Assembly (NCBI GenBank): GCA_017547805.1
Contig: JAFYOR010000107.1
Location: 1-54,465 of the forward strand
Reading direction: 5' to 3'
Length of the DNA stretch: 54,465 nt
Source of the DNA: Clostridia bacterium
GTDB lineage: Bacteria > Bacillota > Clostridia > Christensenellales > Aristaeellaceae
In this document: in pieces, positions 8,824 to 15,956 of the stretch
Numbering within the stretch: the stretch's first letter is position 1
How the letters are laid out: the number at the start of each line of letters is the position of its first letter
Translations under genes and position numbers: made by a program
The notes under the pieces: model-generated
What the model was told of the DNA's origin: nothing
Seen by the model: only the letters and a program-made list of their open reading frames with translations
Databases searched by the model: none

Positions 8824-9683
8824 GCGGCGCCTCCCTTCCCGAGGATCTTCTCGATCTCGTGCTTGATTTCCTCAATCAGATAGACACCCTGCGGAATGTC
8901 AAAGCCCTTTTCGCGCAGCTTGGCTGCCAGCTCGACAGCCTGCGGCACGTCAAGGCCCATCGCACGCAGCTCCTCCCCGCGGGAGAAAACGTCGCGCGGC
9001 ACGCCGTCCATGGCGACGGTTCCGTGGTTCATGACGATCACGCGCTCGGCAAGGGACGCCACGTCGTCCATTGAATGGCTGACCATGACGATCGTCGTGC
9101 CCGCCTCGCGGTGCAGCGCCTTGATCAGACCCATGATCTCCTCTCGGCCGCGCGGGTCAAGGCCGGCGCAGGGTTCGTCCAGCACCAGCACCTTGGGCTC
9201 CATCGCCAGCACGCCTGCAATCGCCACGCGGCGCATCTGGCCGCCGGAAAGCTCAAAGACGGAGCGTTCATGCAGCTTGTCATAATCAAGGGCGACACGG
9301 CGCATGGCGTCGCGCACGCGGCGGTCAATCTCCTCCTGATCCAGTCCCAGATTCTTCGGGCCAAAGGCGATGTCCTTTTCCACCGTCTCCTCAAAGAGCT
9401 GGTTTTCCGGATACTGGAAGACGAGGCCAACCTTCTGGCGGACGGCACGGCGGTCTGTTTTCTTGTCCGCCAGATCAAGTCCGTCGACCATGATCCTGCC
9501 GGATGTGGGCATGAGCAGACCGTTTAAGTGCTGCACCAGCGTCGATTTGCCGCTGCCGGTGTGGCCGATGAGCCCGATGAACTCGCCGTCCTCAATCGTC
9601 AGATTGATATCGGCAAGGGCCTTCGTCTCATACGGTCCGCCGGACATGTATGTATAATTCAGTTCCTCGATGACAATCGACAT
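8817..9683 (-). CDS. ecfA2: energy-coupling factor transporter ATPase EcfA2
   Basis: A 288-residue ABC ATPase. Walker [12 protein letters not shown]-loop [13 protein letters not shown], signature [16 protein letters not shown], Walker [14 protein letters not shown] and H-loop VSHSMDD are present, with the FGPKNLG and YENQLF features of the EcfA2 subfamily. It overlaps the end of ecfA1 by 25 bases. ATG start with GGAGG upstream. Confidence 0.94.
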   Translation of the reverse strand: MSIVIEELNYTYMSGGPYETKALADINLTIEDGEFIGLIGHTGSGKSTLVQHLNGLLMPTSGRIMVDGLDLADKKTDRRAVRQKVGLVFQYPENQLFEETVEKDIAFGPKNLGLDQEEIDRRVRDAMRRVALDYDKLHERSVFELSGGQMRRVAIAGVLAMEPKVLVLDEPCAGLDPRGREEIMGLIKALHREAGTTIVMVSHSMDDVASLAERVIVMNHGTVAMDGVPRDVFSRGEELRAMGLDVPQAVELAAKLREKGFDIPQGVYLIEEIKHEIEKILGKGGAAC

Positions 9684-10510
9684 ACTTCCTCCACCATTTC
9701 ATCCACAGTCAGCACATCCGCACGGACGTCGACGCCATCCGCGCGCAGCATATGCGAAAGATCCGTCATCTCCGGCACGTCAAGGCCGAGGGCGCGCACC
9801 TTTTCCACCTGCGTAAAGACCTCGCGCGGCGTACCGCTCATGGCAATCTTTCCCTCGTCCATCACGACAACGTAGTCCGCGGACGCCGCCTCGATCATAT
9901 AATGCGTGATGATCACGACGCTGATGCCCTCTTCGCGGTTGAGGCGATGAACGGTGTTCATCACTTCCTTGCGGCCGCTGGGATCCAGCATCGCAGTCGA
10001 TTCATCCAGAATGATCACATCCGGCTTCATCGCCAGCACGCCGGCGATGGCTACGCGCTGCTTCTGTCCGCCGGAGAGCATGTGCGGCGCCTTCTTGGCG
10101 TACTTGCTCATGCCAACCGCCTTGAGCGCATCATCGATGCGCACGCGGATAAGCGCCGGCTCCACGCCGTTGTTTTCAAGGCCGAAGGCCACGTCCTCCT
10201 CCACCACCGTCGCCACGATCTGGTTATCCGGGTTCTGGAAAACCATGCCCGCATGCTGGCGGATGTCAAAGACGAGGTCATCGTCCTTCGTGTCCAGTCC
10301 GCAGACCCAGACGGTGCCCGCGCCGGGGATGTACAGCGCGTTAAAAAGCTTGGCCAGCGTCGATTTGCCGCTGCCGTTGTGTCCAAGAATAGCCAGGAAT
10401 TCGCCGTTCTTCACGCGCATGGTCACGCCGTCCACGGCGTTCTTTGTCGCGTCGGGATAGGCGTAGGCCAGATTGCTGGCAATGATCCTGTTTTTGTTCA
10501 TGTCTGCCAA
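9659..10510 (-). CDS. ecfA1: energy-coupling factor transporter ATPase EcfA1
   Basis: About 283 residues. Walker [19 protein letters not shown]-loop [20 protein letters not shown], signature [16 protein letters not shown], Walker [14 protein letters not shown] and H-loop ITHYMIEA define EcfA1, the first ATPase of the ECF core. I favour a TTG start because GGAGGG ends seven bases upstream; the next ATG (MNKNRII, position 10501) would leave 16 bases of spacing. It is the first gene after the FMN riboswitch. The four genes ecfA1-ecfA2-ecfT-truA form one tightly overlapped unit. Confidence 0.94.
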   Translation of the reverse strand: MADMNKNRIIASNLAYAYPDATKNAVDGVTMRVKNGEFLAILGHNGSGKSTLAKLFNALYIPGAGTVWVCGLDTKDDDLVFDIRQHAGMVFQNPDNQIVATVVEEDVAFGLENNGVEPALIRVRIDDALKAVGMSKYAKKAPHMLSGGQKQRVAIAGVLAMKPDVIILDESTAMLDPSGRKEVMNTVHRLNREEGISVVIITHYMIEAASADYVVVMDEGKIAMSGTPREVFTQVEKVRALGLDVPEMTDLSHMLRADGVDVRADVLTVDEMVEEVCRLSSRN

Positions 10511-10531
10511 GGCGTTTCCCTCCATAGCAAA

Positions 10532-10546
10532 CCGGCATAATGCCGG
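10532..10546 (-). promoter_or_regulatory. small hairpin just before the ecfA1 ribosome binding site
   Basis: Perfect CCGGCAT/ATGCCGG inverted repeat ending nine bases before the GGAGGG of ecfA1. It could belong to the expression platform of the FMN riboswitch, but no clear terminator or anti-Shine-Dalgarno pairing is visible by eye. Confidence 0.35.
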
Positions 10547-10679
10547 CTGCATTACCGAAAACTGCTGTAAACCTCACCCTTCGGCGCACGCGGCCGACTG
10601 CGTTCAGATTTACATAACAAAGAAACGACACCCAAAGAAACCTTCTTCGGGCGCCGCAAAAAGAAACCTTGCTTTTTAC

Positions 10680-10796
10680 GTCTTCTTCCATCCAGACTGT
10701 ACTGTCGGTTCCGGAATCTCGCCGGATCGCAAAGGACTGTTCATCCTCTGTCGCGGACTTTACCGCCGGTCGGGAATTGCACCCTGCCCTGAAGAC
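10680..10796 (-). promoter_or_regulatory. FMN riboswitch (RFN element)
   Basis: Minus strand carries the conserved blocks in order: closing arm GTCTTC, AGGGCAGGGTGCAATTCCCG, ACCGGCGGTAAAGTCCGCGA, a variable arm, GAGATTCCGGAACCGACAGT, ACAGTCTGGATGG and the closing arm GAAGAC. The two closing arms are perfectly complementary. It binds flavin mononucleotide and usually shuts off riboflavin synthesis or uptake genes. Here the next gene is ecfA1, about 170 bases downstream, with no open reading frame between. Confidence 0.95.
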
Positions 10797-10802
10797 AAAA
10801 TG

Positions 10803-10831
10803 ATTATAACATAGTTTGCATTGATTGAAAA
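10803..10831 (-). promoter_or_regulatory. promoter of the riboswitch-ecfA1-ecfA2-ecfT-truA transcript
   Basis: Minus-strand TTTTCA, 17 bases, TATAAT with an extended -10 (TGTTATAAT). The predicted start lies right at the first base of the riboswitch. Confidence 0.7.
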
Positions 10832-10844
10832 GAACCAATTCCCG

Positions 10845-11040
10845 CCCTGCGCGAAGCGCATGATGGGTCAAGGGCGCAGCCCTTGCCGGGTCTGGGCCCG
10901 GGGCCCAGCGTCTCCCTTATGCTCATCCTTACTTATCTCTTTCTTCAAACCGATGGATACGTTGGGCTGCCGCCCAAACCTGCCAAGGGGCTGGCCCCTT
11001 GACCCCCACTCCGCTTCGCGCTGTTTCAAGAAAGGCTTCA
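10845..11040. repeat. two family B hairpin modules facing each other
   Basis: Two copies of the family B module. The one at about 10960-11028 follows the stop codon of the first CobW gene in sense orientation (CGCGAAGCG block, CAAGGGGCCAGCCCCTTG hairpin, GGGCGGCAGCCC hairpin). The one at about 10850-10910 is in the opposite orientation and lies just behind the riboswitch promoter. No gene is visible in this stretch. Confidence 0.65.
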
Positions 11041-11054
11041 GGATGGAACTCATC

Positions 11055-11999
11055 TTAATAGTTGAACGTGACGACCTCTTCCTCCGGCTCGCTCGCGGGC
11101 TCAATGCTCATGGCATAGAGCACCGGGCCAAGGCCCTTGTACTGCTTGCGCTCCTCCACGCGGATCTGCGCGGTGACGGTGACCCACGTCTTCGCCTGCG
11201 GCAGCGGCAGCCCGTTGCCATTGGCGATGAAGCCGACAAAGCGTACGTCATCCGCACAGCAGACCATCGCCATGCGGCCCGGAACAAACTCGTCGCGGCC
11301 GACGTTGCGTCCGCGATAAACGTAGCCCTTGAAGCGGATGGTCTTGCCGTCGTACATCTCCGGGTTCTCGCTGGCATGCAGGTAGAACACGCCGAAGTGA
11401 TAGTCTTCAAGCTCCACAATCGGGGCGTCCAGATCATAGGGAGGCGGCATGCCCTCGCCGTAATCCTCGCTGGTGCCGTCGTCGTTTTCAAAGTAGATCG
11501 ACGCGCGCGGGTTCATTGAGCGTACATTGCGGTCGCGGATCAGCTGACGGGTTTCCTCCGTCGCGCGGTTGAAGACGACCATGTCCGCATCGGTGATATG
11601 CTGAAGCATGCGCTGGCCGATGTTCGCGGCATATACTTCAAACGTCTCGGCGTTGACGGTGGTGATGATCTGGAAGATCTCCAGCACCTTGGGCGTGCAC
11701 TCAATCGCCGCATCCAGATCCCACATGCCGTTCATCTCGATGATGACGCGGTCGGGGTGATGCTTGCGCACGAACGCGCGCAGCGTGTCGCCGTTGTATT
11801 CGTCCTCGTCCTCGATGCACTCAACGACCGTATGGGTCTTCTTGAGGAACTCGGGATCGTACTCCTCCATGCCCTCCTCGCACTGAATGATGAGGGTGTT
11901 TTCATCGCGGGTAAAGCCCGGATCGCCCAGAACGCTGGCGATGAAGGAGGTCTTGCCGCTTTCAAGGAAGCCGGCAAACATATAAACAGGAATAGCCAT
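11055..11999 (-). CDS. CobW/P47K-type GTPase with a DUF1980-like C-terminal domain
   Basis: A 314-residue protein. The N-terminal half is a G3E GTPase: P-loop FAGFLESGKTSF, then a Walker B-type region ending in VIIEMNGMWD and a guanine-specificity-like FNRAT in place of NKxD. The metal-binding CxCC motif of metallochaperone COG0523 proteins is absent; only a single Cys appears (IIQCEEG). The C-terminal ~90 residues (GKTIRFKGYVYRGRNVGRD, FVPGRMAMVCCADDVRFVGF, TWVTVTAQI) resemble the C-terminal domain of the DUF1980/TIGR03943 family, usually part of a putative two-component permease. The start has AGGAG seven bases upstream. It is followed downstream on the same strand by family B repeats and preceded by the second CobW gene, suggesting a shared metal-related role, which is inference. 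Confidence 0.75.
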   Translation of the reverse strand: MAIPVYMFAGFLESGKTSFIASVLGDPGFTRDENTLIIQCEEGMEEYDPEFLKKTHTVVECIEDEDEYNGDTLRAFVRKHHPDRVIIEMNGMWDLDAAIECTPKVLEIFQIITTVNAETFEVYAANIGQRMLQHITDADMVVFNRATEETRQLIRDRNVRSMNPRASIYFENDDGTSEDYGEGMPPPYDLDAPIVELEDYHFGVFYLHASENPEMYDGKTIRFKGYVYRGRNVGRDEFVPGRMAMVCCADDVRFVGFIANGNGLPLPQAKTWVTVTAQIRVEERKQYKGLGPVLYAMSIEPASEPEEEVVTFNY

Positions 12000-12054
12000 G
12001 TTGATTCTCCTGTAATCGATCGATAATTTGCATTGTTTCCCCGCCTGCGGGCGG

Positions 12055-12189
12055 GGACCTCATCCGCCCCTACGGGGCACCTTCCCCAGAGGGGAAGGCT
12101 CATTTTGTTGATCCTTTAACGCCGCAGTCCAGTAACTAAGCCTTCCCCTTTGGGGAAGGTGGCATGCCGAAGGCATGACGGATGAGGTG
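12055..12189. repeat. pair of family C hairpin modules in inverted orientation
   Basis: Two copies of a ~50 bp module (CCTCATCCGTC block, a GGCATGCCTTCGGC-type hairpin, and CCTTCCCCAAAGGGGAAGG hairpin) face each other across about 35 bases. The copy at 12139-12189 directly follows the stop codon of the His-rich CobW gene in sense orientation. A further copy lies at 51828. Confidence 0.7.
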
Positions 12190-13410
12190 TTAAACGCCAA
12201 ACAGCGCAGCGATCGCGTGCTCGTCGAGCTTGCTGCCGATCACGCACAGGCGGCCGGTAAAGTCCGCGCCGCCGCGGCGGATTTCCTGCTCGCCCGGGGT
12301 ATAGTCAAAGTGCAGCCAGCCGCCGTCCGTGCAGGGAATGATGCCCTTGGCGCGCAGCACGATGCCGTAACGCTCGTCCTCCAGCGCTTCAAGGATGCCG
12401 GCAAGCTCGTCCTCGCCGAACGCCTTGACCGTCTCCACGCCCCAGGAGGTGAATACCTCGTCGGCATGGTGGTGACCATGATGATGGTCGTGATCGTGGC
12501 AGCCGCAATCGCAGTGCTCGTCATGCTCATGGTGATGCTCGTGATCGTGGTGATGCTCGTGATCGTGGCAGCCGCAATCGCAGTGCTCGTCATGTTCATG
12601 ATGATGCTCGTGCTCATGATGGTGCTCATGCTCATGGTGGTGCTCGTGATCATGGCAGCCGCAATCACAGTGCTCATCATGCTCATGATGATGCTCGTGC
12701 TCATGGTGGTGCTCGTGATCGTGGCAGCCGCAATCGCAGTGCTCGTCATGCTCATGGTGATGATGCTGATGCTCATGCATGACGACTTCCAGCATCTCCT
12801 CCGCGAGGTTATGATCCTTCTCCATTGCAGAGAGGATCTGCGCGCCGGTGAGTTCGTCCCACGGCGTGGTGATGATGCGCGCCTTCTCGTTATGCTCGCG
12901 CAGCAGCGCAACCGCCTGCTCCAGCTTCTCCTGCTTCATCTTCTGCGTGCGGGAGAGGAGGATCGTGCCGGCGTATTCGATCTGGTTGAGGAAGAACTCG
13001 CCGAAGTTCTTGATGTACATACGGCACTTCATCGCGTCGGCGATGGTCACGAAGCTGCCCATCACAACGTCTTCAAGGTCCTTTTCAACGCCCTCGACCG
13101 CGCGGATAACGTCGGAAAGCTTGCCCACGCCGCTCGGCTCGATGAGGATGCGGTCCGGATGATACTGGTCGATGACCTTACGCAGCGCCTCGCCGAAATC
13201 GCCCACGAGGCTGCAGCAGATGCAGCCGGAGTTCATTTCGGTCACCTCGATGCCGGCTTCCTTCATAAAGCCGCCGTCGATGCCGATCTCGCCGAATTCA
13301 TTTTCAATGAGGACGACCTTCTCGCCGGAAAGCGCCTCCTTAAGCAGCTTCTTGATCAGGGTCGTCTTGCCCGCGCCAAGGAAGCCGGAGAAAATATCAA
13401 TCTTGGTCAT
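12190..13410 (-). CDS. CobW/COG0523 GTPase with a fourfold His/Cys metal-binding repeat
   Basis: A 406-residue putative metal chaperone or metal-insertion GTPase. P-loop FSGFLGAGKTTL, the canonical metal motif GCICCSLVGDF, ILIEPSGVGK and a C-terminal CobW_C domain ending ALFGV are present. Between them, roughly residues 215-325, sit four copies of DEHCDCGCHDHEHHH separated by HEHEHHH linkers, giving a very high density of His, Cys, Asp and Glu ligands. Zn, Ni or Co binding is expected from family knowledge; which metal is not readable. I chose the second ATG (MTKIDIF) because AGGAG ends nine bases before it and directly abuts the first ATG. It is near the other CobW-type GTPase, and a terminator-like hairpin sits in its short leader. 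Confidence 0.9.
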   Translation of the reverse strand: MTKIDIFSGFLGAGKTTLIKKLLKEALSGEKVVLIENEFGEIGIDGGFMKEAGIEVTEMNSGCICCSLVGDFGEALRKVIDQYHPDRILIEPSGVGKLSDVIRAVEGVEKDLEDVVMGSFVTIADAMKCRMYIKNFGEFFLNQIEYAGTILLSRTQKMKQEKLEQAVALLREHNEKARIITTPWDELTGAQILSAMEKDHNLAEEMLEVVMHEHQHHHHEHDEHCDCGCHDHEHHHEHEHHHEHDEHCDCGCHDHEHHHEHEHHHEHEHHHEHDEHCDCGCHDHEHHHDHEHHHEHDEHCDCGCHDHDHHHGHHHADEVFTSWGVETVKAFGEDELAGILEALEDERYGIVLRAKGIIPCTDGGWLHFDYTPGEQEIRRGGADFTGRLCVIGSKLDEHAIAALFGV

Positions 13411-13433
13411 GGAATTCATCTCCTATAACATAC

Positions 13434-13473
13434 AAACAAAAAACAATCAGCCGGGAGTCAATCCCGACTGATT
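13434..13473 (-). terminator. intrinsic terminator between malic enzyme and cobW, close to the cobW start
   Basis: Minus-strand stem AATCAGTCGGGA with TCCCGGCTGATT around TTGAC, followed by GTTTTTTGTTTG. It can end malic enzyme transcripts, but the T tract ends only ten bases before the cobW ribosome binding site, so a role as attenuator is possible. Confidence 0.75.
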
Positions 13474-13512
13474 ATTGTACACCATTTTTTCTGAAAATAC
13501 AAGGATTTGCAG

Positions 13513-13612
13513 GAAAAAGTCAAGAGCACGCGAGGCTGCCGCCCCGAACCCCGCCTGAGGGACATTGTCCCTCAGACTCCCTTCTTCGCTTCGCGGCGGC
13601 TTGAAGCTGCAA
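13513..13612 (-). repeat. family B module after the malic enzyme gene
   Basis: In sense orientation behind the stop codon: CGCGAAGCGAAGAAGGGAGT, TGAGGGACAATGTCCCTCA hairpin, then GGGGCGGCAGCCTC. Same order as at 24470, 43846 and 45776. Confidence 0.75.
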
Positions 13613-13615
13613 TGC

Positions 13616-14788
13616 TTAAAGCCGCGCCACGCCGCTTTCCCGCGCAGCCTTTGCCACAGCCGCCGCAACGGCAGGCCCGACGCGCGGGTCAAACGCCTTG
13701 GGAATGATGTAATCCGCGCGCAGCTCCTCATCGGACACCAGCTGCGCAATCGCATAGCTCGCCGCCATCTTCATCTCCTCGTTGATATCCTTCGCGCGCA
13801 CATCCAGCGCGCCGCGGAAGATGCCCGGGAAGGCAAGCACGTTATTGATCTGGTTATCATAATCGCTGCGTCCGCAGCCCACGACCGCCGCGCCGGCTGC
13901 AAGCGCCTCGTCCGGGAAGATTTCCGGCACGGGGTTCGCCATCGGGAAAACGCACGCGCCCGGCGCCATGGAAGCGACCATTTCCCGGCTGACCACGCCC
14001 GGCGCGCTCACGCCGATGAACACATCCGCGCCGCGCATCGCATCGGCGAGCGTTCCCGTGACCTTCCTCGGATTGGTTACGCGGCTCATCTCCTCGTGCG
14101 CGGAATTCAGTCCTTCCATGCCCTCGCAGATGATGCCGAAGCGATCCACGAGGATCAGGTCCTTCACACCCAGATTGAGCAGATGCCTGCCAATCGCCAC
14201 GCCCGCGCTGCCCGCGCCGTTGATGACGACCTTCACGCTGCCAATTTCCTTTTTCACAACCTTGAGCGCGTTGAGGATCGCCGCCGCCACGACGATGGCG
14301 GTGCCATGCTGGTCGTCGTGGAAGACGGGAATATCGCAGATCTCCTTAAGCCGTCTTTCAATCTCAAAGCAGCGCGGCGCGGCAATGTCCTCCAGATTGA
14401 TGCCGCCGAAGCTGCCGGAAATGAGATACACCGTGCGTACAATTTCCTCCACATCCTTGCTGCGCACGCAGATGGGGAACGCATCCACGCCGGCGAATTC
14501 CTTGAAGAGCACACACTTGCCCTCCATGACGGGCATGCCCGCCTCCGGGCCGATATCGCCAAGGCCGAGCACCGCCGTGCCGTCGGTCACAACGGCGACC
14601 ATGTTATGGCGGCGGGTCAGCTCAAAGCTCTTTTGGTAATCCTTCTGAATTTCCAGACACGGCTGCGCCACGCCCGGAGTATACGCCAAAGACAGCTCAC
14701 GGCTGTTGGTCACATGCGCGCGGGCGGTCACTTCCAGCTTGCCCTGCCATTCATAATGCTTTTGAAGCGCTTCCTGCTTAATATCCAT
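13616..14788 (-). CDS. NAD(P)-dependent malic enzyme (oxaloacetate-decarboxylating)
   Basis: A 390-residue enzyme converting malate to pyruvate and CO2. It has the short bacterial form without a phosphotransacetylase domain. N-terminal malic domain: SLAYTPGVAQPC, VVTDGTAVLGLGDIGP, catalytic Lys in MEGKCVLFKEFAGVDAFPI and the metal site FHDDQHGTA. The Rossmann fold follows at VVINGAGSAGVAIGRHLL, and NPVPEIFPDEA and NNVLAFPGIFRGALDV complete the signature. ATG start with AAAGGAG upstream. Likely a monocistronic gene supplying pyruvate and reducing power. Confidence 0.95.
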   Translation of the reverse strand: MDIKQEALQKHYEWQGKLEVTARAHVTNSRELSLAYTPGVAQPCLEIQKDYQKSFELTRRHNMVAVVTDGTAVLGLGDIGPEAGMPVMEGKCVLFKEFAGVDAFPICVRSKDVEEIVRTVYLISGSFGGINLEDIAAPRCFEIERRLKEICDIPVFHDDQHGTAIVVAAAILNALKVVKKEIGSVKVVINGAGSAGVAIGRHLLNLGVKDLILVDRFGIICEGMEGLNSAHEEMSRVTNPRKVTGTLADAMRGADVFIGVSAPGVVSREMVASMAPGACVFPMANPVPEIFPDEALAAGAAVVGCGRSDYDNQINNVLAFPGIFRGALDVRAKDINEEMKMAASYAIAQLVSDEELRADYIIPKAFDPRVGPAVAAAVAKAARESGVARL

Positions 14789-14972
14789 TGGTGTTCTCCT
14801 TTTATCTCGTCCCTCTCGCCTTCGGCGATCCCCCAGGAGAAGGGCTCATATTGTCCCCATCATACCGCGCTTCCCTGCAAAATGCAATCCCCGGCGGCAG
14901 GAAAACAGCATGCCTCTCCCGAAATATCCATAGAACCTCTCCGCTTTCAGAGCGCCGAAAGGAGCTTTTTTC

Positions 14973-15212
14973 ATGAAGCCAAGCAAGGAAAACGTCTTCC
15001 GCCTTCTCGCCGAAATCGAGCAGAGCGGCGGCATTCCCCACGACGGCCCCATCTCCGTCTTCGCCTCGGAATACAGGGGCGGTCTGCGCGGTCATCCGTA
15101 TCAGTTTGTCGTGCGCGTAGACGGAGACGCCGTCTTTGTTCGCGCCAGCCGTCTGCCCTTTGCCCGGCCGATGGTCTTTTCCCGTCAGGCGCTGCAGGAG
15201 GCAAAGCTGTGA
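14973..15212 (+). CDS. small conserved hypothetical protein
   Basis: A 79-residue soluble protein with no signal peptide or membrane segment. I do not recognise a family. It begins MKPSKENVFRLLAEIEQSG with GAAAGGAG nine or so bases upstream. Its last codons overlap the PPC-domain gene by four bases (GTGA), so the two are translationally coupled, which supports it as a real gene. Confidence 0.65.
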   Translation: MKPSKENVFRLLAEIEQSGGIPHDGPISVFASEYRGGLRGHPYQFVVRVDGDAVFVRASRLPFARPMVFSRQALQEAKL

Positions 15213-15601
15213 CCACGCACGCATTCAGGCTGCGCAGGGGCGACGACCTGCTGGCCTCCATCCGCCGCTACGCGCAGGCGCACGGCATCCGCGCCGCCGC
15301 GCTGGTATCGGGCGTGGGCTGTGTGACGCGCGCGATAATCCGTGACGCTTCAGGCGTTACGACGCACGAGCTTTCCGGGCGGTATGAAATCGTCTCCATG
15401 ACCGGCACAGTCAGCGCTGAAAGGACGCATCTGCACATCGCGCTGGCAGGCGAGGACATGCGCGTGATCGGCGGTCATCTGTGCGAGGGAACGCTGATCA
15501 ACACGACCTGCGAGGTCGTGCTGCTGGAGCTTGATGGCGTCACGTTTTCAAAGGAATTTGACCCGGAAACAGGATATAACGAGCTGCTCATCCGGCGCTG
15601 A
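15209..15601 (+). CDS. PPC/DUF296-domain protein
   Basis: A 130-residue single-domain PCC/PPC (DUF296) protein. Typical elements: LRRGDDLLASIRRYAQAHG, AALVSGVGCVTRA near the N terminus and a HLHIALAGEDMRVIGGHLCEG stretch with the conserved GGH and LL tail; the plant versions sit in AT-hook proteins, bacterial stand-alone versions form trimers of unsettled function. The GTG start has AGGAGG seven bases upstream inside the preceding gene. A strong terminator follows at 15621. Confidence 0.85.
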   Translation: MTTHAFRLRRGDDLLASIRRYAQAHGIRAAALVSGVGCVTRAIIRDASGVTTHELSGRYEIVSMTGTVSAERTHLHIALAGEDMRVIGGHLCEGTLINTTCEVVLLELDGVTFSKEFDPETGYNELLIRR

Positions 15602-15617
15602 CATCTTCATCGAATAC

Positions 15618-15930
15618 AAAAACGGGGCGGGAGAAATCTCCCGCCCCGTCCCTGTTTGTCAAAAAACCTCAATAGAACGCAAAATCAAATCGGTCGCGGC
15701 GGCGTGTACGGCGCGACCGCAGCGAATTTTCTGCAGGGAAATCCCATTTCCCGGAAGAAAAATCGTTTCCTTGCAGATTTTACGACCGGAAGCCGTAGGC
15801 TTCAAGTAAAATCCGGTAGGGGTGGTCGTGGCGGGGGAGCTTGCTCCCCCGTCCACCAGCCTGTCAAAATTCTTTTTTGACAGGCTGAAACGGGGCGGGA
15901 GAAATCTCCCGCCCCGTCCTTCGTTTCAGG
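15618..15930. repeat. block of nested hairpins bounded by two identical GC-rich hairpins
   Basis: No gene. From left to right: ACGGGGCGGGAGA hairpin; CGGTCGCG/CGCGACCG; CTGCAGGGAAA with TTTCCTTGCAG; GATTTTAC with GTAAAATC enclosing a GAAGCC/GGCTTC stem; GCGGGGGAGC/GCTCCCCCGT; CAGCCTGTCAAAA with TTTTGACAGGCTG; then the ACGGGGCGGGAGA hairpin again, ending 30 bases from the GH3 stop codon. Confidence 0.7.
15620..15656 (+). terminator. intrinsic terminator of the PPC-domain gene
   Basis: A stem of about 13 pairs, ACGGGGCGGGAGA with TCTCCCGCCCCGT and a very short loop, 20 bases after the stop codon. The T tract is imperfect. The same hairpin recurs at 15887. Confidence 0.7.
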
Positions 15931-15956
15931 CGAATAATTCCGTTATTTCAGCGGAA

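Noticed and set aside
10341-10871. 176-codon frame over the FMN riboswitch
   Set aside because: It covers the conserved RFN core and the 5' part of ecfA1 in the wrong frame; not a gene.
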